From: Unio delphinus | Lineage: Eukaryota > Mollusca > Bivalvia > Unionida > Unionidae | Length of the DNA: 64,000 nt | Assembly (NCBI GenBank): GCA_029339505.1 | Contig: JAQISU010000163.1 | Coordinates: forward strand, 5,999,501 to 6,063,500 | Reading direction: 5' to 3' | Shown here: positions 21,257 to 31,879 of the stretch, in pieces | Layout of the letters: each line of letters begins with the position of its first letter | Numbering within the stretch: position 1 is the first letter of the stretch | The notes under the pieces: generated by a model | What the model was told of the DNA's origin: nothing | What the model saw: the letters and a program-made list of their open reading frames with translations, nothing else | The model's database searches: none | Made by a program: the position numbers and the translations under genes

Positions 21257-22692
21257 TTATTGTCTTGGCGCATCAACTACACTCATTCGTCCACCATCAC
21301 CCTCAAGTAGCATTGATTTGTCATTGAGAATGACAGCAATTGCTCTGTAATCAATTGGTGGACCTGTCGCGACAACGGGAGGTTGTGTTACACCTGCTTC
21401 GAAATATACGTCAACGACGAAATGTCTAGTTAAGTCAAGATGTTCCAGTAAAAAGCAGTAAATCGGATATAGATTTCTAAAATCTCATTGTGATATTTGC
21501 AGACCAATATCTACATTTTGATCACGTCCCATAAATGTCAGCAAACGATGATATGCGCGTGCTATTTGATTTTGTCCGTAACTGAGTGAAATATTCATAG
21601 CTGGTTCCTGTTGACCGTTTATAATTAACGAGACTTCGTTAACCCCATATCGAACAAATATCATATGACTGCGCTCCTGAGACTTTAATCTCCTATTATC
21701 CTGTAACCCAATAAATATGTAACGAGGCGCAAAAATTTCCCTGTTTGATGTAACATGCCATAAAAATTCTCTACTACTGGGACTCTGCAGACTAGCTGTT
21801 GTTGTTGTTAGCCATGACAGTAATGATTTACCACCTGCACTCATAAATGATAGTTATTGTTGATTTGCGACGATTGATGGAGTCATTACTGGCATCCATA
21901 ATGAGAGTTTTATTATATTTACTATACCAGCAGGAACAGCAGCACGTCGCCAGACTACATCATTTTCATCAGTTTTTTTTTTCATACGAGAACAACTGTG
22001 TGTTTAGCTCCAAAGATAACTTTTCTAATATTTCTACTAAATCCGAAAATATGAGACAGTGGAATCGCGCATGAAAATAATATACGCGCTCCCTGCAATA
22101 TATAATTACGAGTTGCAAACCCTAAGTTGTAATTAGGATTATCATCTTTTATAACATCAAAAGCAGCAGCTGGTCTAGTTTCATGTTCAGCGTCGACTGG
22201 TTGTGGATCAGATAATGTAGCTTGTAGTGTCCGTAATTTGACATATTTATTATGATCAGCGTGATCAGTAGTATCTTTAGCGAACATCATAGATGGTCCA
22301 GCCGATCTTGTATAATCATCAGAATATTTCGTTAACCCCACTATTGTTGTGGCGATATCAACATCCTTCTGAATAGATTCAATCTCTATATCATCAATCA
22401 TATATGTAGCGCTACTAAATAATGCCATAATACCATTATTGACGAAACCAACTCGGAGATTTGGGTCATATGGCGTATAAGTTACAATATTTGTTACAAG
22501 TTCTCCTTCTACTTCAATAAATGCTTCAGCGGGTAGAAGGTATTTACTCGTATCATTAACTTGAAGTTCAATTCTCCCTCGTTCATTTGGTTGCATTGCT
22601 TTATATTGATAAAATTGATAATTATTTAGAAAATCATCTTTGAGCACCGGAGCATCCATATCCAATGCTGGGTCGGTTGAAGATTTAAACAT
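21257..22692 (-). pseudogene. Element B: major capsid protein (double-jelly-roll type), broken
   Basis: The first 236 codons (22692-21982) are open. The N-terminus has PALDMDAPVLKDDFL, then AEAFIEVEGELVTNIVTYTPY, YSDDYTRSAGPSMMF and NPNYNLGFATRN, and then SCAIPLSHIFGFSRNIRK, the most conserved region of this capsid family. A frameshift lies in a 10-base homopolymer (21973-21982). The next frame has WRRAAVPAGIVNIIKLSLWM, an in-frame TAA at 21852-21854, then SLLSW to NVDIGLQISQ, an in-frame TGA near 21482, and finally FRNLYPIYCFLL and FEAGVTQPPV to TAA at 21257. The total, ~478 codons, suits a double-jelly-roll capsid protein. The start ATG overlaps the stop of the preceding gene by 8 bp. Family assignment is by remembered conservation and by the neighbouring protease and core genes. 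Confidence 0.72.
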
Positions 22693-23127
22693 TTCTCAAT
22701 CTAAATCGCGATCTCGCTCGGGATTTCAAACCACTTCCCGCCATCATATTTGCAGTGATATTTCCTTGCGCATCAAACCCTTCATTTATCAATGCTGCTA
22801 GTTTCTGATCCGCCACTTGGTTTATTATTTTACTAACTCTCGCAGGCATAATCTCCATAGATGGTAGTTTTACCGGTGGTAGTTTTTTTGTCGTCGAATC
22901 AGCGTGATTAGTTTTTTTTTAGCCGGGAAAAATGCTTTACGGGCAACATCGCCAACAGCGCTAATACCCTTGTCACGAATAACATCAATAGCCTTCATTG
23001 ATAATTGTTTTGCGATTGGTGCTATTTTTGGAGCCATTCTTGCAAATAACCCTTGAACAACACCACCGAGGCCATCTCCAGAACACACTTTATAAACGGG
23101 CAATCGTGAATTTACTATATATGTCAT
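22685..23127 (-). pseudogene. Element B: small basic core/vertex protein, frameshifted
   Basis: The first 85 codons (23127-22870) read MTYIVNSRLPVYKV, then a Gly-rich GDGLGGVVQGLFARMAPKI and an amphipathic basic helix (AKQLSMKAIDVIRDKGI), ending in a Lys-rich tail. A frameshift lies in the 9-base homopolymer at 22912-22920. The next frame continues with LPPVKLPSMEIMPARVSKII, LAALINEGFDAQGNI and an Arg-rich end (SGLKSRARSRFR), stopping at 22685 inside the capsid start. The Gly-rich amphipathic plus basic design resembles adenovirus-type minor core or lytic proteins, which bind DNA or membranes. The analogy is inferred. Apart from the single frameshift the gene looks well kept. Confidence 0.6.
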
Positions 23128-23204
23128 AGTTAGCTTGTTGTGATTACGGTGTATGAGTATTTTATTTAAATGTTATTTATCTAATCGCATGACCAATTGT
23201 GCCG

Positions 23205-24337
23205 GACAATCAATCGCTATGGTAATCATCAACGAGTTTATCCATAAATTCTCGATATACACTGATATTCACGATACCACCTTCAAATAGTCGTTGGCAG
23301 ATATCAGGGGCTTAATTAATTATTTCCGGTGAGTTATTTTCCAGCTCGTTTACCCCCAATAAGAATTTATAATCGTGCTATATCGGAGAGATTATTATTA
23401 GGACAGGTAACAAGACCACTACCGTGAGTTACAGAATGAGACAATCCCTCACCACTACTATAACCAGTTGTCCCTTGCGTATCATCGGATTCTGTTTGTA
23501 GAGGTTCCAGTGTTCTGTTAATTTTTTCTAAAATATCATCTGTTATTTCTTCTTGTTGAGATGAGAAAGACTTACTTTGAAGATTTTTTCTTTTTCTTTG
23601 CGATCTTTTGCTGTTTGAATTCTTCTTCTCGTTGTTTTAGTTCTTCTATTCGCTGTTTTTGTTCTTCCATTTTTGCCGTTTTTGTTCTTCTTTTCGCTGT
23701 TGTAGTGTTTCTATTTCCTGCTCTTTTAGTTCTTCATATTGACCATATACGTTATCTACCGCACCGATATATACCCTTTACTGTTCACTTTTTTGTATCA
23801 ACTCGACTTGTTTTAGATTTAAATTTTATAAAATACATCAGCCCAGTGTTGCATATTTTTAATATATGTTTTATGCCCCGGTTTCAACATTTTTAAAACT
23901 ATTTTGATAACTCGCAACAACAATAGCTGGAAATTTAACTGGATCAAAGGTATCGATTGTTGTTAAAGTATCTTTGGTAAATTTATTTCGTAATTCTTTG
24001 ACTATTTATTCATCGGTTTTTTTAGGACCAGATTGAAATCTTGCCGGACCAGGAAGAATTAGTAAATGTTCTGATATTTGTTTAGTTTCGTTTGCTACTC
24101 TTTCAAGTTCAGGAAGAACACCTCTTTTTACTTCTTCTCTTTTTTTTGCATATATAACCTCTTTAGTGGATGCAGTAACAGGTTTAAATAAGTGTGCAGC
24201 ACCTATTGCAAAATCAACTTGAGCTTCCTGTCGCTGATAAAGTTTTGTCTGACAGAATCTCTCACGGGAATAAATTTCTTTATTTCCTCTAATCGCTCTC
24301 GAGCTGGTCTAGTTGTTAATGATTATCTTGCCATCAT
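23205..24337 (-). pseudogene. Element B: coiled-coil virion protein, broken
   Basis: Start ATGATG at 24337-24332. The N-terminal part reads TRPARERLEEIKKFIPVRDS. A long open stretch with VDFAIGAAHLFKPVTAS, YAKKREEVKRGVLPELERV and ISEHLLILPGPARF follows, then DPVKFPAIVVASYQ. After breaks there is a Glu/Lys/Gln-rich coiled coil at about 23580-23740 (EELKEQEIETLQQRKEEQ) and a C-terminal module with CPNNNLSDIARL, GGKRAGK and FMDKLVDDYHSD. Stops at several points, including 24007, show decay. Homologous to 13175-14225. As the first gene of the cassette it is likely a structural protein linking the shell to internal components, which is inference. Confidence 0.5.
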
Positions 24338-24470
24338 ATGATTTAATTCATAGCAGCTAACAAAACCGCGACAACAAATATGTCTGTGTGTCGGTTTGGT
24401 TGCCAAAACGAGATCTCTCTCTGTAGAGACTTTAAACTCTGTCTCTGATTGACAAATAGACACCTCGTAT

Positions 24471-24705
24471 GAAACCGAAGATGTCATATATTAGTTTATC
24501 TGAAATAGTTTCGGTAGGTTCACTCTGCTCTGTAGGAGGTTTTAGTCTTGTCTAAAAACTTGGTCTGTTCCCCTCTTCTCTTTTTTTTCATTTTGGTTTT
24601 CGTTTGAAACCGAAACTGTCCTTTGTCTAGTTTTGTCTGAAATAGTTTTGGTCTGATTCATCGCCTCGTCGAGGCTTTATTTTTGTCTAAAAACTTGGTC
24701 TGTTC
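24471..24705. repeat. Duplicated ~137-bp unit upstream of element B
   Basis: GAAACCGAARMTGTC..., CTGAAATAGTTTYGGT... and GTCTAAAAACTTGGTCTGTTC recur at about 24471-24572 and 24607-24705. It lies 130 bp upstream of the first gene of the cassette, so it may be part of the original element end or promoter region, but this is not shown. Confidence 0.55.
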
Positions 24706-25070
24706 ACCCACTCTACTACTACTAGAGCTAGTTTGATTTAGAAATGAAATTAAAACCCAAACAGCTAATTGTATCGACTGTCACTTTCATTTAGACCATA
24801 TCAACATTTTTGGAATGAAAAACAGTGTTAACAAACAACCAGTGCGGTTCTCTTTTGAGAATAACTTTCTTTTTTAAATTTAAGAAATACTTTCATCATA
24901 TATAGACTCATCAGTGAGCAGCTACCGGAAAACAGATTTTATTTAACAAGGTAACCATGCCATAAGATTAGTGAGTTCGACGCAACCAATCGCAAGGGAC
25001 AAAGTGCGCGCATTGGGATAGAATAAGATTGGCCGTATAGGGTTTGTAGGCTGATTTATCGGTAGGTTAA

Positions 25071-25304
25071 TTGGGTGTACAAGATGGAATAGATTTATAT
25101 ATTGATTTCCAAGAACTGTATATTATTGAACAAATTACATTTTTCGGTGTTAAAAATGGAGACAACTTTCATAACTATTGCATCCCTCTGGACATTGCAT
25201 TCAAATGTCATAGAATTGTTTTTAAAGTTGTTCGGGTCAATCAACAGTCTTCTGATTCAAAGCACATGCGATATTATCTCAACAATCAACTGGGTCGTAA
25301 GTAA
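25071..25304 (+). CDS. Possible coding exon, unknown
   Basis: A 77-codon frame reads DLYIDFQELYIIEQITFFGV, then NYCIPLDIAFKCHRIVFKVV and SKHMRYYLNNQL. Hydrophobic and charged residues alternate as in a folded beta/alpha protein. It ends at a donor-like GTCGTAAGT (25286-25294) shortly before the stop. CCAAT-like sequence lies at 24980-24985. I do not recognise a family and found no second exon. A frame overlapping in +2 is less protein-like. Confidence 0.33.
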   Translation: MGVQDGIDLYIDFQELYIIEQITFFGVKNGDNFHNYCIPLDIAFKCHRIVFKVVRVNQQSSDSKHMRYYLNNQLGRK

Positions 25305-25309
25305 ATAAA

Positions 25310-25780
25310 AATACATTAAATGTATTAATTTATTTTATCTAGATGAAAGAGAACTTAGGAAAGAACAGCCTATGGCTATATACTTATGTTGTAGTAACAA
25401 TAATTTAGACGACACTGTATTTAGCTTTGTCCACGGAGTCGTAATGCTGACAGAATCTAATTCATTGTTCATCCACAGATGTCATCGTTGTTTTCTGTTG
25501 TTATAACAAGGTAATATAGCTGTTATTGGTGACACTGTGTTGTAAGTGTCTGTCTCCGTTTCTTCATTGCGCTTGCTTGGTAAATGCTCATAGCGTTTAT
25601 TTAAATTATATTATAACCGCAATTGTGATAAAAACGCTGTTAAATCGACAAAACAAAGCAACATATCATAAACGCTGTCAAACACGGAACGACAACAGCT
25701 ACAACTAAAATGCAAGAAAGTGTTTAAACGGATTTACATATGCAAAGACCAACGAAAACAATTCTAATAAAAAATAATTA
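25310..25780. other. Intergenic DNA, no gene recognised
   Basis: No supported gene, RNA or large repeat. Confidence 0.5.
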
Positions 25781-25787
25781 TAGAACC

Positions 25788-25910
25788 CAAAAATTGAAAA
25801 GAAAACCCGACGCAATGTCCGACACCAAAAGACAACTACTGGACAGGGATCGAACCGTGGAAAAACAAATCTAACTACCACTGCTCCGCATTGCCGCTTA
25901 TTGAATTATG
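25788..25910 (-). mobile_element. tRNA-like SINE head relic
   Basis: On the minus strand an A-box-like GCGGAGCAGTGGTAGTTAGA is followed, with tRNA-like spacing, by the B box GGTTCGATCCC. The 3' body is not one of the other families seen in this window. It could also be a decayed tRNA pseudogene. Confidence 0.45.
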
Positions 25911-26109
25911 GTTGTCATATTTTTTTTTACACTGTGATAAAATATGAATCTACAATTGAAATAATCAGCAAATGAATGAGCAGGAACGGAACGACTGAAT
26001 AAATGGACGAATTAATGAAAGTATAAATTCAATAATCATTGAGTAGGGGAATACTCGATATATGAAATTTCACCTTGGGCAATTGCAGTTAAAATGAAAA
26101 TATAAACCT

Positions 26110-26865
26110 ATTGCTGCTAAAAGGAGAATGGAGCTGCTGGTAAATGTGAAAATTCTATGGCTGTGAGGAAGACAATATAACTGCTGGTAATGTGAAAAAT
26201 CTATGACTGTGAGGAGGAAATATAACTAATGGTAATGTGAAAAGTCTACGGCTGTGAGGAGGGGGATATAGCTGCTGGTAATGTGAACAATATATGGCTC
26301 TGAAGAGGGGGATATAACTGCTGGTAATGTTAAAAATATATGGCTGTAATGAGGAAAATACAACTGCTCGTAATGTGAAAAACCTATAACCGTGTGGAGG
26401 GGGATATAGCTGCTGGTACTGAGAACATTCTATGGCTGTGAGGAGGAACAAATAACTACTGGTAATGTGACAATTATATGGCTGTGATGAGGGGGATATA
26501 GCTGCTGGTAATGTGAAAGTCCATAGCTGTGAGGAGGGGGATATAGCTGCTGGTAATGTGAAAATTCTATGGCTGTGAGGAGAAAAATATAATTACTGGT
26601 AATGTGAAAAGCCTATGGCTGTGAGGAGGGGGATATGACTGCTAGTAATGTGAAAAGTCTATGGCTGTGAGGAGGGGGATATAACTGCTGGTAATGTGCA
26701 AAAAATATATGGCTGTAAGGAGAAAAATATAACTGCTCGTAATGTAAAAAAGCTATAACCGTGTGGAGGGGATATAGCTGCTGGTAATGAGAAAATTCTT
26801 TCGCTATGAAGAGGAGAATAGAACTGCTGGTAATGTGAAAACTTATAGCTGTGAGGAGAAGATGA
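26110..26865. repeat. ~46-bp minisatellite, about 16 copies
   Basis: Degenerate tandem units of the form CTATGGCTGTGAGGAGG..., ending ...ATATAACTGCTGGTAATGTGAAAA. Unit spacing is close to 46 bp throughout. The Ser/Pro/Tyr-rich minus-strand frames within it are by-products. Confidence 0.9.
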
Positions 26866-27215
26866 AGTATTGTTTAAGAATGTTCTGGAAAGTATATTGG
26901 TACTACATTGAGGAGGGTTATAAAAGAAGTTTGGACTACAGATATACTGCAAAGTTTGAAATTACTCTGGCATACAGGAAAATAGAAGCATTGTAAACTA
27001 AAAAGCTGCTGCTGTATTGAAGAGAATACATCTATTGGAATATACAGCTGCCATCTTGGAAATCTTATCGTGTTGTCTTCGTAGCTGATATAGTGTATAC
27101 TCAATGGCGTTCATTCTGATAATTTAAAACCATTGGAAGTCACCGAAGTTAATATTTTGTTTCAACTCTTTTCAATTGTATGCATGTATTTTGGATCATT
27201 AATCTATAAAAGTTT

Positions 27216-27390
27216 ATGCCGCTTCAAATGGGATCACTATCAGCTGGAATCCAAAATGATGGCGACTGGTTGGGCCCGAGGGTTAACATCTGCTCTGAGA
27301 TCAAAGATTATTTTTCTTTTATATATCTTTACTTGATTAAACAAGAACTTATTTTGTGCTTTTTATATCATTGTATTGTCTCCATACAAT
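27216..27390 (+). repeat. Segmental duplicate, copy 1
   Basis: About 170 bp (CTTCAAATGGGATCACTATC, TGGAATCCAAA, GACATCTG/AACATCTG, TTGTGCTTT...ATCATTGT) recurs in direct orientation at 28600-28765. The 26-bp array and a (CT)n tract lie between the copies. Confidence 0.75.
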
Positions 27391-27414
27391 GTTATGTAAT
27401 GCTGACGTTGACCT

Positions 27415-27745
27415 AGATTATTAACAGGTGACTGACCTATATTATTTAATGGTGACTTTGACCTAAGTTATTGAATGGCGACTTTGGCCCAGGTTATTGA
27501 ATGGTGACTTTGACCCAGGTTATTGAATGGCGACTTTGATTTAGGTTATTGAATGGCGACTTTGACCCAGGTTATTGAATGGTAACTTTGACCTAGGTTA
27601 TTGAATGGTGACTATGACCCAGGTTATTCAATGACGACTTTGATCTAGGTTATTGAATGATGACTTTGACCTAGGTTATTGAATGGTGACGTTGACTTAG
27701 GTTATTAAATGGTGGTGTTGACATGAGCTGTCAAGTGGTGACGTT
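27415..27745. repeat. 26-bp minisatellite, about 12 copies
   Basis: Units of GGTTATTGAATGGTGACTTTGACC(C/T)A in tandem, degenerating at the right end. Confidence 0.92.
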
Positions 27746-27918
27746 CACATTGAATATGAATTGAACTCTGACATATTTCTACATATTGAGACACATGTCT
27801 AATAAACAAGACATTTTAGTATTTGTAGTATACAAAATAAATGTGTAGAATTATTGAACGGAACAAATTTGGTTGTAAAAAGAGCAATGTTGTAACCCAT
27901 CTCCCCATGTGTGTGAAT

Positions 27919-27920
<2 letters not shown>

Positions 27921-27980
<60 letters not shown>
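27921..27980. repeat. (CT)n microsatellite
   Basis: Uninterrupted CT run ending in CGATCGATCGAT. Confidence 0.97.
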
Positions 27981-27982
<2 letters not shown>

Positions 27983-28599
27983 CGATCGATTGATATATGG
28001 GTATGTTCTTTATATGTTGTGAAGTGTTATATGTCTTTGAATACAGTTATTTTGGTCCTATCTTTTAGATGTGCTGAATTTTATTTTGTTACACGGATAT
28101 CATCTTTGGGTCAGTTATTTAAAATAACCTAGATGAGTTAATTAACACGTGTCGAATCCCATAATGTATAATTTAACGACAATAAAATATGTTTAAAACC
28201 AGAATAAATCACCAATAAATTTGTTGATATTCCTCAAACGTTAAAACTGCCGATATCATGACCTTCTTCATATTGGTAAGGTGATGGAAAAAATGAAATA
28301 GTAGTCTCTTCCTATGTCTTATTGTCCTGCAAGCATCAAGTTCAACCGGTTTTGCGTTTTCTACATACAAATAAATTCGATATGGTTTTTGCTATATTGT
28401 TTAATTTTCTCAGTTTAAAATACACAAGAAAAGATTTATTATTTTTCCAGATTGCTCAGCTCATTTATTGACTACTATCTTTTTGGATTTAGATCGATTC
28501 GACTTTAAGTTTCTTTCTAGAGCTCATCTCTTCTCCGATTGTATGACAAACGTCTGGTGAAATATTTGTCTTACACTATGGCAATCTGTATATACGTGG

Positions 28600-28759
28600 G
28601 TGGCACTTCAAATGGGATCACTATCATCTGGAATCCAAACGACGGCGATTGGTGAGGCCCCAGGGTTGACATCTGTTTTAAGATAAAATATTACTTTCCA
28701 TTTATATACCTGTACTAACCCTAACCCTAACCTTGTGCTTTATCATTGTGTTGTCTCCG

Positions 28760-28765
<6 letters not shown>
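28600..28765 (+). repeat. Segmental duplicate, copy 2, with telomere-like insert
   Basis: Direct copy of 27216-27390. It differs by carrying CTAACCCTAACCCTAACC at 28715-28732 (three units of the metazoan telomeric hexamer), where copy 1 has unrelated AT-rich bases. A long (TA)n tract follows. Confidence 0.7.
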
Positions 28766-30030
<1,265 letters not shown>

Positions 30031-31770
30031 ACGGTGGAAAATAAAGTTGTTACTGTCTCTCAATATGTAAACGGACACTTCAACCTCATATTTCCTTAGA
30101 TAATGGAATGTTGTACGTGAACATAGTTTGTAGATAGTTTGTTTCATTTTCAACTCAATCAAATACAATTATTAAAACACAGAAAATTAAACGTATTACT
30201 TTCAATGACAGCTATCAATTATATTACTTATAAAAATGGCATGTATTTATATCGGTCAGCAGGCGGATTGTTCATGGTAAATTGTATCTCCTACCAAAGA
30301 TTTTATAAAGTTGGCGTGACTAGAGATCGGTGAGCAGGTACATTTGTATCTCCTGTCAAAGATTTTCCTGTATAATGAATAATGACATCTGCAATTAATC
30401 TTCTTCACACGTCGTAGTGTGTCCAAAACGTCTGTTATTCGTTTAATTTGTACGCTGTTATGTCGACCTTTTTTGATCATTTTTTTCCGTGACAAAATTC
30501 AAATCATTATAGATTACCTTGACAATGCTTTTGGAAACGATTCATCGTCACCACACAGTTGTAATACAGAACTTCAAAGGACATGTTTAACAGCATTTGA
30601 ACATACATTTATCTCTATTATAGATTTCGAACTTACACTCTTAATGAAGAGCGCCCCAAAATCACATGAGCTTTATCCGACTCTGGCATATTTCCTACTC
30701 GAGTGCTATTATTTCTTCTCTCCCATATGGCGAATTCCCATCGTTTTTAAAAACCTGCCACAGTAAATACCACGTTTAAGAAACCAAAGCATGTCCCTAA
30801 AGATTTTGGAAAAGAAGAACGCTCTGTTTACTATCATTCTTGTATATCATACAAATGTGTGTTATGTCAGAGCTTTTATCTCGATTGAATTTATATAGAT
30901 ATTTTTAACAATTTACTGTTTGCGTATCACTCTTGACATATGACCAAAAATGACATTGTGAAAGTAGGTAACGACCTTCTATCTGCTTTGGACAGTGGAA
31001 ATATTACATTCTTTGTCGTCCTTGTATTATTTGCAGCATTTGCCATAACATACCATGATATATCACTTCGCCGTCTCCAGCATGTGTTGGACATTCGTGA
31101 TACATTCTTACAACGGTTCAAATCATATTTGGTCGACAGGACACCTTACATGGAAAAGTAATTCCAGTCCAGTTTATAAACGTTTTAATTTTCCACGTGA
31201 TTCTCTTCTTGGCCGCTTAATGTTATGCACTCATTCCCTCTCAAGTGGTTCTCTTCTTGGCCCTGTTCTCTTAATGTTATGTCCTCATCCCCTCTCAAGT
31301 GGCATGGATTGTCATTTGTTGTCTCATCAAATGTATACTCATTACACCCCAATATACAAATCCTTTCACTAAACTGAAGTTAGTGCTAACGTCCATGGCG
31401 TAAAGAGGTGCATCTTCGATGTAAAGTCATAGATGACAAGAAGCAAGCCGCAAATGAGTAACCATAACACTGAAGTTATTCGGATAAGTAAAAAAAATCG
31501 TTCTCATTCGAATAATTACCTCAGACAATAAGAATCATGTTAAAGTCATTTAACAAGCGGCAATTAATAATATTTGTATTGTCATTTTCTTATGTTGCAA
31601 ATGATTAATAAGTGGAGATTCATCATTGACCTAAATAATCTATAACATAAAGTTGACAACAATGTTTGTATATGAATGTTAATACGCCATGGACATATAT
31701 GACAATTTGATATGCATATATTCTTGGTATATCAAATTACTTGATACCAACATTTTAAAAGCCATGTTAA
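30031..31770. other. Intergenic DNA, no gene recognised
   Basis: Holds a 115-codon plus-strand frame at 30419-30766 (MSKTSVIRLICTLLCRPFL start) without recognised features. It also holds two small direct repeats, GTATCTCCTRYCAAAGATTTT near 30283 and 30349 and a CCTCTCAAGTGG doublet near 31228/31290. Confidence 0.4.
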
Positions 31771-31772
31771 TG

Positions 31773-31775
<3 letters not shown>

Positions 31776-31853
<78 letters not shown>
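31776..31853. repeat. (TA)n microsatellite
   Basis: Pure TA run followed by a short (TTTA)n, directly upstream of the 2A-containing LINE relic. Confidence 0.97.
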
Positions 31854-31856
<3 letters not shown>

Positions 31857-31879
31857 TTTATTTATTTATTTATCTTTAT

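Larger units (their letters stand above)
18600..24720 (-). mobile_element. Element B: second virus-like virion cassette
   Basis: Seven minus-strand genes repeat the virion cassette of element A in the same order and orientation, about 10 kb downstream. The proteins are clearly diverged from those of A (many substitutions in the capsid protein outside the HIFGF region). This looks like an independent integration or an old tandem duplication rather than a recent copy. No integrase, polymerase or helicase relic was found next to it. The genes are tightly packed: 22 bp between capsid stop and the next start, and an 8-bp overlap before the capsid gene. No terminal repeats were recognised. A duplicated ~137-bp unit lies upstream at 24471-24705. 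Confidence 0.7.

Noticed and set aside
21482..21854. Stop-codon reassignment or programmed frameshifting in the capsid gene
   Set aside because: Two different stops (TAA, TGA) and a homopolymer shift, with similar damage across the cassette, are better explained by pseudogene decay or sequencing error.
26155..26952. Pro/Ser/Tyr-rich minus-strand frames
   Set aside because: They follow the 46-bp minisatellite and are interrupted by phase changes between units.
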